Assembly: GCF_020171985.1 (NCBI RefSeq)
Contig: NZ_JAIVAL010000011.1
Coordinates: 1-64,000 of the forward strand
DNA: 64,000 bases
Reading direction: 5' to 3'
Source: Halobacillus halophilus
GTDB taxonomy: Bacteria; Bacillota; Bacilli; Bacillales; Halobacillaceae
Shown here piece by piece: positions 25,433 to 34,332 of this stretch. Every line of letters begins with the position of its first letter. Position 1 is the first letter of the stretch. The notes under the pieces are model-generated. The model saw nothing but the letters and a program-made list of their open reading frames with translations, was not told the DNA's origin and searched no databases. The position numbers were made by a program, and so were the translations under genes.

Positions 25433-26551
25433 TTAACTAATTACGCCATATTGAACAATATCCACTTCCACTTTTGGAGTAATCGTGATATTAGGAAACT
25501 CTTCATCCCACTTAACCTTCTTCCAATAATCGGGGTGATACGAATGCACGTGTCGGCCGATTTGGAAAACATCACTATTAGCCTCTTGTATGGTTGCTAT
25601 TATCTCCTCAGCCTGTTCGGTCAGCAGCTCGGATAATTTCTTATTCAATTTCTTAATTTTCTTTTTAGAGGTCAAGTGATTGCTCGGATATTCAACGACT
25701 CTTATTTTTAATTTCATACTAATATCAGCGGTGACTTGATCGTTTTCCACCTTGACTTTCATGTCTTGCTTGTTCCTCATCACCCGAAAGGTGAGGTAGT
25801 TCCTAATTGCATTTTCCTCTTCATCCGTTACCTTTAATGTGAAGCTCGCCAATTTCCCTCTTATCCCCTCCAATAACATCAGTAGAGTGGTTTGGTGGTT
25901 GGGTATAAATTCCCCCGTATAAGCATCTTTATGGAACAAGGCCAGCCCCTCAAAGTTCAACATATCCTGTTCTTCTTCTATACTTAACAGAGGAACCGCA
26001 AAATCGATTCCCGGCTCGAGCAATTCCCCATGCAGCACTTCAATATTCTCTCCAGTAGAATGAGTCGCATTGATTTGTCCTTCCAGGAGTTCACTGATAT
26101 ATTTACTCACTCCAGACTCATTGGAAGGGGTCATTCGAATTGCGTCTTCTGCTTTTCCATCTACAACAGCTATATACGCATTTAAATTATTGTTCGGGTT
26201 ACGATAAAATTGGTCAAAAATCGGCTGAATTGAATTCTTGGCCAATTCTTCTCCCATTAATATTACTTTGGCTTTGGAAGGATCAAACGTGTTAGCGATC
26301 ATCTGATCCGTATGGTCCCTGGCCTCCCGGGGAGTTTTACCTTCCGTTGTAAGGACTTGAACCGTTTCGCTAGTTGGTCCATCCGTACTTCTTTTGACGG
26401 TGGGAATAGAAACGGTTTCTGTCAGGGTGCCATCATCATTTTGATCGAATCCGATCGAGAGTACCAATTTTACATCTTTAAATTGTCGCGTATCCCAACA
26501 CCCGGTTAATAACAAAAGACATGTTAAGATGCAAATCGACTTCCTCTTCAT
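25433..26551 (-). CDS. Spore germination receptor C subunit, lipoprotein (operon 2)
   Basis: 372-residue GerAC-family lipoprotein. The signal ends in LLTGC with Cys18 followed by WDTRQF, the classic GerAC start. The GerAC fold extends to the C-terminus (IRVVEYPSNHLTSKKKIKKLNKKLSE region, then ITPKVEVDIVQYG). The ATG at 26551 follows AAAGGAGGATCATC and overlaps the B-subunit stop by 4 nt. Last gene of the second receptor operon. Confidence 0.92.
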   Translation of the reverse strand: MKRKSICILTCLLLLTGCWDTRQFKDVKLVLSIGFDQNDDGTLTETVSIPTVKRSTDGPTSETVQVLTTEGKTPREARDHTDQMIANTFDPSKAKVILMGEELAKNSIQPIFDQFYRNPNNNLNAYIAVVDGKAEDAIRMTPSNESGVSKYISELLEGQINATHSTGENIEVLHGELLEPGIDFAVPLLSIEEEQDMLNFEGLALFHKDAYTGEFIPNHQTTLLMLLEGIRGKLASFTLKVTDEEENAIRNYLTFRVMRNKQDMKVKVENDQVTADISMKLKIRVVEYPSNHLTSKKKIKKLNKKLSELLTEQAEEIIATIQEANSDVFQIGRHVHSYHPDYWKKVKWDEEFPNITITPKVEVDIVQYGVIS

Positions 26552-27654
26552 GATGATCCTCCTTTCTGTAAACTCCCTCTGATTAGGCTGACAAAATAGA
26601 TAATAAATAGGAAAGCTACGGAAAAGATATAGCCAAGCCACACGACAAAGTTATTAAATTCGTCTACCCTTTCCATGTTGTATCCAATAAACAAAGGCGG
26701 AATCAAAATAAGGAGTGCAGCAATCATGTAAGAGGGTGCAGTCTTTTTAGTGTTGAACACATCCATGAGTCCCAAACCAGTCATGTACACATAGGTGGTC
26801 AAAGTAGTCGCTACATTCACGATCCAAATGGATAAGAAGAACAGATCTAATCTTGCGACAATCACAAATTCAAATGACTTGAGCATGTAGAGCAGAGGTT
26901 CCTGTATGAAGCTCATTTCAACCGGGCTAAAGAATGTAAAACTTACAAGGACTGTGAATAGATAAAACAAAACGACGAACCAGTGGGCATAAAAAATGGT
27001 TCGCAGTCTCTGTGCTGGGCTGCCTTCTACCTTCGAATAAATAACCAGGCTGATGATAAATCCGAAAAAAGATAGAACCGCTTCATTTGCTCCTTTAATT
27101 ACAGGCATCCAGCCAGAATTCAGGATTGGAAAAAGAAACGTAAGCTGGGTGTCTTTCAAAGCATAAAGGACAAAAGCTACAAGCACCACAAGGAATATCG
27201 AGACGAATGTATAAAATCTTGCCATCGTGTTGAGACCCCCGGATGCTAGATATAAACACACGAGGATCATTAAGAGTGCCAGGATCCAGAACGGAGTCTG
27301 CGGAAGAACCCAGAGACTAATAAGGCGCACAAATAGAAGCAGAATAACCATCGCCACCATGGAAAAGTACGCAACATACAACAAAGAAACCCCTTTTCCA
27401 ATCCACTTGGAAAATACGGCCTCCTGGATCTGAAAGAAGTCTTTATCCGGGTAACGCTTGGCAATCAGCCAAATAACCAACAGCACGATTTGGAGGAGAA
27501 CACCACCGATTAAGAGAGAAATCCAGCCATCCTGCTTAGCTGCAGAATGGAGATCATAGGGCAGGGACAGGATCCCAACGCCAATTTCTGTTTGAACGAT
27601 AATAAAGAAATATTGGCGGCGGGACAATTTAGTTTTTATTGTTGTCTGGCTCAT
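26548..27654 (-). CDS. Spore germination receptor B subunit (operon 2)
   Basis: 368-residue polytopic GerAB-type protein, APC fold, about ten membrane helices. The N-terminal segment SRRQYFFIIVQTEIGVGILSLPY carries the unwound-helix Gly-rich site of APC transporters. The ATG at 27654 lies 26 nt inside the end of the A gene, and the longer upstream frame is only overlap. Probably forms the nutrient-binding module. Confidence 0.92.
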   Translation of the reverse strand: MSQTTIKTKLSRRQYFFIIVQTEIGVGILSLPYDLHSAAKQDGWISLLIGGVLLQIVLLVIWLIAKRYPDKDFFQIQEAVFSKWIGKGVSLLYVAYFSMVAMVILLLFVRLISLWVLPQTPFWILALLMILVCLYLASGGLNTMARFYTFVSIFLVVLVAFVLYALKDTQLTFLFPILNSGWMPVIKGANEAVLSFFGFIISLVIYSKVEGSPAQRLRTIFYAHWFVVLFYLFTVLVSFTFFSPVEMSFIQEPLLYMLKSFEFVIVARLDLFFLSIWIVNVATTLTTYVYMTGLGLMDVFNTKKTAPSYMIAALLILIPPLFIGYNMERVDEFNNFVVWLGYIFSVAFLFIIYFVSLIRGSLQKGGSS

Positions 27655-29164
27655 GCTGCACCCACTCTCTAGACTCCCCCATAGCTTTTTCTTGCAACGG
27701 ATGGGCATCTTTTGGCCGCTTCTTCATCATAAACAAAGGAAGCCGGACAAACGTGTCTTTCAAATCACTGATACTTAGAGGCGCTACTGGTGCAAAGTAA
27801 GGAACTCCAAAAGATTCCAGTCGGGTTAAATGAATGGTTAAAAACAGAAAGCCAAACACAATTCCTACAAAACCAAACGTACCAGCCAGGAAAATTAATG
27901 GAAAAGTCATCAACCTCAGAGTGGTACTTAATTCATTCGAAGGAACGACAAATGAGGCAATCGCTGTCAAAGCAACAACGATGACCATTAAATTGGACAC
28001 AAGACCTGCCCGTACAACCGCGTCCCCAATGACAAGACCTCCCACGATTCCTATCGTCTGTCCTACCGGTGAGGGTAGCCGGATCCCCGATTCTCGTATT
28101 AATTCTATAATGACGACCATTATTAATGCTTCCAGTATCGGAGGATAAGCTATTTCATTAATGGAACTTTTCACAGGCAGCAGCAGCTCATCTGGAAGCA
28201 CTTCATAGTGAAAGCTGATAACAGCAATATAAAAAGCAGGCATTCCGATGGCTATAATAAAACTAGCTAACCTCACTAACCGTACAAATGTACCCGTGTA
28301 CCATCTGGCATTATAATCATCTGACGCCTGATAAAACATAAAAAAAGTTGAAGGCGCGATTAATGTAGTCGGGCTGCCTTCTGCCATCAGAGCAATGCGT
28401 CCTTCCATAATATTGGCGGTTACCCGATCAGGACGTTCTGTGTTCAGCATCTGCGGAAATGGGGAATAAGGGTTATCCTCAATGAATTCTTCAATATACC
28501 CAGGACTTTGAATCATGTCTACACTAATCGCTTTGATTCGTTCTTCCATTTTTTTAACGATCTCAGGGTCAGCAATTCCATCCATATAAACTATGGCAAT
28601 ATTGGTATTTGTCTTCTTTCCAACTTTGAAATATTTGACTACCAGATCACGATGTTCAATTTTCTTCCGAACGAGGTTAAGATTAATCATTAAATTCTCG
28701 ATAAACCCATCATGCGAGCCACGGACGATCTTTTCATTTTGAGGCTCTTCGACATTTCGGTTGAATACTGAAGTTACGTTGAAACGAGTGATAGTCTTGG
28801 AGCCATCTTCCATATAAACCGCATGGCCGCGCAGCAGGGTAGGAATCATCTCTTCCAGATTTTCAGAACTTCTGGCGTTCGGGATTTCCGATATATGTTC
28901 AACATGGCCCATTTCTAGAGGGGTGAAAATATTTTGCTGTATTTTCTCTTGATCAACAAGAGGCTCAAAGTACATAAGAACCGCCTGGCCATTATTCATG
29001 GCTCTTATTTTTAAATCATCTGTTCTCTTAAATTCATTTAAAAGGTATTCCACATTTTCGGATAATTTTTTAGAGCTCGGCTGGTTCGGTTGTTGGTCTT
29101 GACCTTTATGGCTCGAATCCTCAATTTTATCTCTAGTTCCTAATAAATTTCTTAGAAATCCCAT
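27629..29164 (-). CDS. Spore germination receptor A subunit (operon 2)
   Basis: 511-residue GerAA-type subunit. The hydrophilic N-terminal half carries family blocks such as EHRDLVVKYFKVGKK and GRIALMAEGSPTTLIAPS. The C-terminal half has about five helices with PPILEALIMVVIIELIRESG and VGQTIGIVGGLVIGDAVV. Compared with operon 1 the N-terminal domain is the complete, typical form and the C-terminus is longer. ATG follows AGGTGATG. The two receptors probably answer different nutrients; specificity is not deducible. Confidence 0.92.
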   Translation of the reverse strand: MGFLRNLLGTRDKIEDSSHKGQDQQPNQPSSKKLSENVEYLLNEFKRTDDLKIRAMNNGQAVLMYFEPLVDQEKIQQNIFTPLEMGHVEHISEIPNARSSENLEEMIPTLLRGHAVYMEDGSKTITRFNVTSVFNRNVEEPQNEKIVRGSHDGFIENLMINLNLVRKKIEHRDLVVKYFKVGKKTNTNIAIVYMDGIADPEIVKKMEERIKAISVDMIQSPGYIEEFIEDNPYSPFPQMLNTERPDRVTANIMEGRIALMAEGSPTTLIAPSTFFMFYQASDDYNARWYTGTFVRLVRLASFIIAIGMPAFYIAVISFHYEVLPDELLLPVKSSINEIAYPPILEALIMVVIIELIRESGIRLPSPVGQTIGIVGGLVIGDAVVRAGLVSNLMVIVVALTAIASFVVPSNELSTTLRLMTFPLIFLAGTFGFVGIVFGFLFLTIHLTRLESFGVPYFAPVAPLSISDLKDTFVRLPLFMMKKRPKDAHPLQEKAMGESREWVQHEPDNNKN

Positions 29165-29229
29165 TTAGCATCACCTGCTTCTAGGCTTCCACATAAAGGC
29201 AGTCCTTATACAAATTTTCCATTACACAT

Positions 29230-29271
29230 AAAAAAACCAGATGAACGGATAACCGTCCACCTGGTTTTTTT
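29230..29271. terminator. Terminator between composite repeat 3 and germination operon 2
   Basis: AAAAAACCAG..CGG pairs with CCG..CTGGTTTTTTT. It is bidirectional and would stop minus-strand transcripts coming through the repeat from pbuO. Confidence 0.85.
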
Positions 29272-29290
29272 ATAATTGCTTATTACAGAG

Positions 29291-29885
29291 TAGGGCCGTT
29301 TACTGTAAGACTCAGTTTCGAGATATTGTGTAGAGAAAGGGGGGCTCCAGGGAACGGCTCGCTTTCCGGCCCTGCACGATGCAGGGTCGTTCGACGTTGC
29401 CACACGACGTGGAGGTCTTAGTCGAACTTCTTATATGCGTTGAGTCTCCTCAGGCTGGCGCCTTCCGGGGCCTCACCTGTCATGTTCATCCCGCAGGAGT
29501 CTTCGCCGTTCTCTTCCGCCCCTTTGCGATTATTGAGAGCACGAAATCTCTGCATTAACGTCTTACAATGAACAAGGTCATCTATGCTGATTTTTACGTT
29601 TGTTAAAGCGTAGCAACCCTGTTATATAAGCATTTAAGGCAGACTCAGCTAGAGTCTTTTCTTCTATAGCAGGGTCCGTTCACTAGATATCGTTTGGGTG
29701 GCGAAGGAAACGACGAGACTCCCACGGGAGAAGGAGCTAGGCGAGACCCCACAAAGAGCGATAGCGACTGAGGAGGCTTACCAGTTCCCCGTAGGAAAGC
29801 GAGTTGTTTCCGTAGCCGCCCTCATTTTTTTTGCAACAGACCGGAGTTATCTCGAAATTGAGTCTTCAAGTAATGGGAGCTATAC
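29291..29885. repeat. Composite intergenic repeat, copy 3 (half A forward, half B reversed)
   Basis: Half A runs from GGGCCGTTTACTGTAAGACT (29293) to about 29580, interrupted by the 71-bp insertion at 29368-29438. Half B is reversed at about 29667-29885 and ends in ATCTCGAAATTGAGTCTTC. The linker shares AAATGCTTATATAACAGGGTT with copy 4 when read from the B side. It fills the intergenic space between germination operon 2 and pbuO; the short frames inside are not genes. Confidence 0.8.
29368..29438 (+). repeat. 71-bp structured insertion in half A (copy 3)
   Basis: Same unit as 20718-20788, with about four differences. CCCTGC..GCAGGG and GTTCGAC..GTCGAAC stems are conserved. Confidence 0.75.
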
Positions 29886-29915
29886 TTTAACTTCAACCAG
29901 GAGAGGCAACTTTCC

Positions 29916-31208
29916 TTAGTGTCCTGGGAAGAAGGCCATTTGCAGGACGAAGATTACTGCGAATACATAGAGAATCCAATGTACTTGTTTTCCTTTCCCC
30001 ATTACCAGTTTCAAAACAGGATACGTAATGAATCCAAGTGCAATTCCAGTAGCTATACTGGACGTAAGCGGCATAGTAAGGATGATTATGAAAGCAGGGA
30101 AGGCATCATCAAAGGTGGTCCAATTCACTTTAGCCAGACCTTCCATCATAAAACAACCAACAATAATCAGTACAGGCGCTGTAATAGCAGGCAGTCCTGA
30201 AACGGCTCCCACCAACGGAGCAAAGAACATAGACAGAAGAAATAATCCAGCAACTACTACAGTCGTCAGTCCAGTTCTTCCACCCGCGGCTACTCCGGAT
30301 GAAGATTCAATATAAGCAGAAGATGGACTAGTACCGAACATGGCTCCCACCGTAGTGGCAGAAGCGTCAGCCATTAGAGCAGCTCTCGCTCGCGGCAGAC
30401 TTCCATCCTTACGTATAAACCCTGCCTGCTCAGCTACCCCAACCATCGTACCGGTGGTATCAAAAATCGTTACGAGCAGGAACGCAAAAATAACGGTGTA
30501 TAAACTATTCGTAAATACTCCTGCAATATCCATATCCCAGAAAACAGGGCTTGGCGGCACGGACATAACCCCGCCAATCTCCAGTTGACCAGTAAAATAG
30601 CCAATTACGGCTGTAATTACCATACCGATGAACAAGCCGCCCGTCACGTTCCTCGCAATGAGGATTAACGTAATGAACAATCCACCAATGGTCAATAGTG
30701 TACCTGGTGCGGTCAAATCCCCAAGCGTTACGAGCGTCTCTTCACTCGCTACGATGATCCCTGACATGCGCAGGCCTAAAAAAGCTATAAATAAACCGAT
30801 ACCTGAAGTAATTCCATATTTTAAGGAAGCAGGTATAGCAGTAATTAACGTTTCTCTAAGTTTAGTCAGACTTAGAATAACAAAAAGAACACCGGCTAAA
30901 AATACAGTTCCAAGAATGACGGAGTAGCTGACATCCTGCTGAATAACCTCAGTGACGAAATAAGCATTCATACCCATTCCGGGTGCGATGGCAATCGGAT
31001 AATTGGCGGCAAAGGCCATAATTAATGTTCCAACCACAGCCGCTATAATAGTCGCCATGAATACTTGTTCAAATGGCACACCAGCCGCTTCAAGGATGCC
31101 CGGGTTCACTACCACGATATACACCATCGTTAGGAACGTAGTGACTCCGGCTAATAATTCAGTTTTTACATTCGTATGGTTTTCTTCTAATTTAAATAAT
31201 TTCTTCAT
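29916..31208 (-). CDS. pbuO: Guanine/hypoxanthine permease (AzgA/PbuO type)
   Basis: 430-residue NCS2-family purine permease. About fourteen hydrophobic segments, with TFLTMVYIVVVNP at the start, NYPIAIAPGMGMNAYF (substrate loop), FDTTGTMVGVAEQAGF and GTSPSSAYIESSSGVAAGGRTGL. These match B. subtilis PbuO (432 residues) better than PbuG. It imports hypoxanthine or guanine for salvage. ATG follows GGGGATT, a weak site. A sigma-A promoter and a PurR-like operator precede it, in keeping with PurR repression of purine permeases. Composite repeat 3 lies directly downstream. Confidence 0.88.
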   Translation of the reverse strand: MKKLFKLEENHTNVKTELLAGVTTFLTMVYIVVVNPGILEAAGVPFEQVFMATIIAAVVGTLIMAFAANYPIAIAPGMGMNAYFVTEVIQQDVSYSVILGTVFLAGVLFVILSLTKLRETLITAIPASLKYGITSGIGLFIAFLGLRMSGIIVASEETLVTLGDLTAPGTLLTIGGLFITLILIARNVTGGLFIGMVITAVIGYFTGQLEIGGVMSVPPSPVFWDMDIAGVFTNSLYTVIFAFLLVTIFDTTGTMVGVAEQAGFIRKDGSLPRARAALMADASATTVGAMFGTSPSSAYIESSSGVAAGGRTGLTTVVVAGLFLLSMFFAPLVGAVSGLPAITAPVLIIVGCFMMEGLAKVNWTTFDDAFPAFIIILTMPLTSSIATGIALGFITYPVLKLVMGKGKQVHWILYVFAVIFVLQMAFFPGH

Positions 31209-31250
31209 TTTTAAATCCCCTGTCTCGCATGTAAAATCACAACGTTTCTA

Positions 31251-31279
31251 ATCATAAGACGAAAACGAACAAAAATCAA
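31251..31279 (-). promoter_or_regulatory. SigA promoter of pbuO
   Basis: TTGATT (31279-31274), 17-nt spacer, TATGAT (31256-31251). Confidence 0.75.
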
Positions 31280-31304
31280 TCCTTTTAACTTTAACGTTCG
31301 TGTT
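31262..31304 (-). promoter_or_regulatory. Candidate PurR operator (PurBox)
   Basis: Two inverted CGAAC cores, AAACACGAACGTT and TTTTGTTCGTTTT, are separated by 25 nt core to core and overlap the -35 region of the pbuO promoter. The B. subtilis PurBox uses the same inverted CGAA cores with slightly shorter spacing. Confidence 0.6.
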
Positions 31305-31323
31305 TTAATGATTATTTTACATA

Positions 31324-31357
31324 AAAAAGGCCTGGACCTAGAGGTCAGACCTTTTTT
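31324..31357 (-). terminator. Terminator of ydbST
   Basis: AAAAAGG-c-CTG-g-ACCT pairs with AGGT-c-CAG-a-CCTTTTTT. It overlaps the ydbT stop codon. Confidence 0.85.
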
Positions 31358-32816
31358 CCACTTTGTCATTCGGACGATACCAGTCCATCATCTGGCGGGT
31401 GTCCTGCTTATCTAAATAAAGACAGCGTGCGACGGCGCCCCCTACACCCGATTTCAAAGTTACACGAATACTTTCCAGATCCACCCGCTTCTGAAGGATG
31501 GTCTGTGTAACGGCAGCCGACTGGATCCGTTTCCTTTTCATAACAAACGTCTGCTTATTAATAAACCGGCTCTTCAGCGTCAATTGCTGATCAGACAGGT
31601 TCCAACCCGCATCTTTATAAGCCAGGAAACCGATCCCTGTAAACGCAAGAGCAGCGAGTATCGCAAGCAGTCCATATGGGAATAGGAAAATACTCAGAGG
31701 AATGACGGCCAGCCAAGCGAACCATGAATGACGCAGAATATAGCGGCGCTTTGATCTGGACGGCGGCCGGTTCCACTCTACATCCAGCTCATAATCACTG
31801 ATCATCTGATGCAATACTTGTTCGATCTCTTTCTTTTTAATCAATGGAAGAAGCCGAAGCTGATGCTCGGCACCTTGCTGCACAGCTCCACCAGCACTAA
31901 CCAGCGTAACCGAAGCATATCCAAGTGGCTGCCGGATTAAATTTTCATCAATTCTGAGGCCTTGAATCCGGTTTAATGGAATCGTCATTTGTTTTTTCTC
32001 TAGCCAGCCCCGCGTAATCACGAGGTCATCCGCATCAAGAAAAACGCTGAAGTTTGCATAACGGAAAATGGTAAGCAGAATCGAAATGCCATAGGCTATC
32101 AACAAAATAACAAATGCAGCGAATGCGACTACCAGAACTCCGATGCGAAGCCAGGCAAGGAATTCACTGTAAATCGTGCCCAATGGCAGAACTTCGGTAA
32201 GCTGGGAGGCAAATACTCCTACTCCTGATAAAACGACTCCAGCCCCCCCTGAAGTAATAGCCATTACAACAATGTCTTTCATTTTCATCTCATAAACCTT
32301 TTCCCTGGAGGAAATTACACGGTCTTCTTCTATACCATCTTCCTCTATCGTACGCTTGTTTTTTTCTCTTGAAATAATGGTTTCTAATTCATCAGCATCT
32401 TCTCGCTTGATCGCTGTAAGTTCTGCCTCCGCTTTCTGAAGATCACTTGATCCGGCTGTTTCAATGGATACCTTCACCAGATTAAAAGGACGGTGAAAGA
32501 TCCCTTCAGAGAAATCCAGGCTTTGAATGCGGTGAAAAGGAATATATCGCTTTTTTCGCAGAATTAACCCATGTTCAATTCTCAGTTCTCCCTGTTCTAC
32601 TCTATAAGTGAAACGGAGCCAGCGAATCACCCCTCCGCCTAGTACTAATAGCAGAAAACCAACCGTTATTAACAGAGGCATCCACTCTACTTCTCCACTA
32701 AATATATTACCATTCAGGAAAATAAGCGCGATAATAGGAAGAGCAGAGTCTTTTAATCCTTTAACGAAATTAATAACAGCAGATACTGGATGAAGTCGCT
32801 TGGGTTCATACATCAT
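31338..32816 (-). CDS. ydbT: Bacterial PH-domain membrane protein YdbT
   Basis: 492-residue membrane protein, equal in size to B. subtilis YdbT (493). It contains repeated bacterial PH (bPH2, DUF304) domains, each after a pair of helices: about 70-155 (YRVEQGELRIEHGLILRKKRYIPFHRIQSLDF), 255-345 (VITRGWLEKKQMTIPLNRIQGLRI) and 405-480 (LTLKSRFINKQTFVMKRKRIQSA). In B. subtilis the ydbST operon belongs to the SigW regulon and protects against antimicrobials from other bacilli. The molecular mechanism is unknown. Its 5' end overlaps ydbS by 11 bp. Either of two adjacent ATGs may be the start. Confidence 0.9.
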   Translation of the reverse strand: MMYEPKRLHPVSAVINFVKGLKDSALPIIALIFLNGNIFSGEVEWMPLLITVGFLLLVLGGGVIRWLRFTYRVEQGELRIEHGLILRKKRYIPFHRIQSLDFSEGIFHRPFNLVKVSIETAGSSDLQKAEAELTAIKREDADELETIISREKNKRTIEEDGIEEDRVISSREKVYEMKMKDIVVMAITSGGAGVVLSGVGVFASQLTEVLPLGTIYSEFLAWLRIGVLVVAFAAFVILLIAYGISILLTIFRYANFSVFLDADDLVITRGWLEKKQMTIPLNRIQGLRIDENLIRQPLGYASVTLVSAGGAVQQGAEHQLRLLPLIKKKEIEQVLHQMISDYELDVEWNRPPSRSKRRYILRHSWFAWLAVIPLSIFLFPYGLLAILAALAFTGIGFLAYKDAGWNLSDQQLTLKSRFINKQTFVMKRKRIQSAAVTQTILQKRVDLESIRVTLKSGVGGAVARCLYLDKQDTRQMMDWYRPNDKVEKRSDL

Positions 32817-33285
32817 CCTCAGCCACCCTTGCTAAAGAAGATATTGAACGTCTAAGTTCCTCCGCTTCCTGTTCATCAAGTGCAGGAATTTTATGTACCG
32901 TAGCTGCTGTTGAAATACTGATCGTGGACAAACGATATTTTCTAAGTAAAGGGCCCTGTTCTGTATCCACATGCTGAACTCGGACCATTGGCACGAGTGT
33001 TCTCTGAATAATAAAAATCCCGTGCTGAAGCTCAATATCCTGTTCCGTCACTTCATAACGCCAACGTTTCCATCTCAGTTCAGGGATTAACCATACCGAG
33101 AGGATCAACTCCAATAAAATAATTCCAGCTGCAATTGCAAGCAGCCATTCAGGCCAGCCCCAGAAAAAGACGGCTGCTCCAACTGCTATACTAACAAGAA
33201 GAGTAACGCCTGCCTGAATAGCTCCGTAGACCCGCCATAAGGACAAGGCGCGCTCGGAAATCCGCTGTGCCGGTTCTCTCCACAT
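32806..33285 (-). CDS. ydbS: Bacterial PH-domain membrane protein YdbS
   Basis: 159-residue protein, the same length as B. subtilis YdbS. Two hydrophobic helices (about 23-70) are followed by one bPH2 domain (about 72-150, YEVTEQDIELQHGIFIIQRTLVPMVRVQHVDTEQGPL). The ATG at 33285 (MWREPAQRIS) is selected because GGAGGAGG lies 8 nt upstream; the frame continues seven codons further. Overlaps ydbT. A SigW-like promoter lies 30-58 nt upstream of the start, matching the SigW control known for this operon. Confidence 0.9.
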   Translation of the reverse strand: MWREPAQRISERALSLWRVYGAIQAGVTLLVSIAVGAAVFFWGWPEWLLAIAAGIILLELILSVWLIPELRWKRWRYEVTEQDIELQHGIFIIQRTLVPMVRVQHVDTEQGPLLRKYRLSTISISTAATVHKIPALDEQEAEELRRSISSLARVAEDDV

Positions 33286-33314
33286 AAACCATACCTCCTC
33301 CATCATCTACCATA

Positions 33315-33347
33315 GATACGAAAGAATGTCTCTAAAAGTTTCGTATC
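33315..33347 (-). promoter_or_regulatory. SigW-type promoter of ydbST, within a perfect 9-bp dyad
   Basis: GAAAC (33342-33338), a 17-nt spacer, CGTATC (33320-33315). It fits the ECF SigW pattern TGAAAC-N16/17-CGTA. The same bases form the dyad GATACGAAA..TTTCGTATC with a 15-nt loop. Confidence 0.7.
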
Positions 33348-33350
33348 CTT

Positions 33351-33389
33351 AAAAAAAGCCAGACACGACAAGCATGTCATATCTGGCTT
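33351..33389 (-). terminator. Terminator of proC
   Basis: AGCCAGA-t-A-t-GACA on the minus strand pairs with TGTC-g-T-g-TCTGGCT, followed by TTTTTT. Confidence 0.85.
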
Positions 33390-33398
33390 CTGAGAAGT

Positions 33399-34211
33399 CT
33401 ATTCACCTTTTGACAATTCTTTCGACTTCTTCGTACAAGCTTCCATAGCCTGAATAATGGAACTGCGCATACCGGAATGCTCGAGTTCTGTCACTCCTGC
33501 AATTGTAACGCCTCCAGGTGTGCACACGGCATCTTTCAGCTCACCTGGATGTCTGCCTGTTTCCTTAACCATCTTCGCCGCCCCCTGAACAGCCTGGGAG
33601 GCAATTTTATAGGCTTTATCTCTGGGAAAGCCCTGCTGAACAGCTGTATCAGCCATTGCTTCAATAAACATGTAAACAAAGGCTGGAGAAGAACCGCTAA
33701 TCGCAGGAACCGCATCCATTAGTTTTTCTTCAATAATTTCTGCTTCCCCGAAGCTTTTGAAAACTTCCATTACATCCGCCAATTCCTCTTCTGTAATGAA
33801 ATCATTTGGGCATAATACGCTCATACCTGCTCCGACAAGAGAAGGCGTATTAGGCATTGAACGAATAACCTTAACATTGCGGCCGAATGCTTCTTTGATT
33901 GCATCTAGTGTAATTCCCGCTGCAATCGTAACAATAACGGTGTCCGGAGGAACTTCATCCTTTATTTCCTGAATAACTCCATGATAAATGTAAGGTTTAA
34001 TAGCTAGAAATAGTAAATCGCTTTCACGTGCAAGCTGCTTGTTGTCATTTGAAATGTGAATTCCATATTCATCTGAGACAAAGTCGATGGTTTCATCCGA
34101 GAGAGCGGTTGCTGCTATATTTTCCGCTTTCATAAGTTTCGCATCAATCATTCCCTGGATCATTGCTTGTCCCATCTGTCCGCAGCCAATAAATCCTATT
34201 TTTTTATCCAC
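33399..34211 (-). CDS. proC: Pyrroline-5-carboxylate reductase
   Basis: 270-residue cytoplasmic enzyme reducing pyrroline-5-carboxylate to proline with NAD(P)H, the last step of proline synthesis. The N-terminal Rossmann motif is [16 protein letters not shown]. The C-terminal dimer domain holds the family signature [29 protein letters not shown]. Length is typical. ATG follows AAGGAGGAATGCCCGGTGG. Monocistronic, with its own promoter and terminator. In halotolerant bacilli proline is also an osmoprotectant, but no osmotic promoter can be claimed from the sequence. Confidence 0.95.
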   Translation of the reverse strand: [270 protein letters not shown]

Positions 34212-34235
34212 CGGGCATTCCTCCTTATTCTCTCC

Positions 34236-34264
34236 ATTGTATAGGATTATTTCTTACATAACAA
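34236..34264 (-). promoter_or_regulatory. SigA promoter of proC
   Basis: TTGTTA (34264-34259), 17-nt spacer, TACAAT (34241-34236). Confidence 0.6.
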
Positions 34265-34332
34265 TTGTCGATCTGATTCGATTGAATTTATGTAAATAAC
34301 TAGTAAATATTTCATGTTTTATGGGGAAAAGG

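Noticed and set aside
29698-29919. 73-codon plus-strand frame
   Set aside because: It crosses half B of composite copy 3, has no ribosome binding site, and runs into the pbuO stop region.
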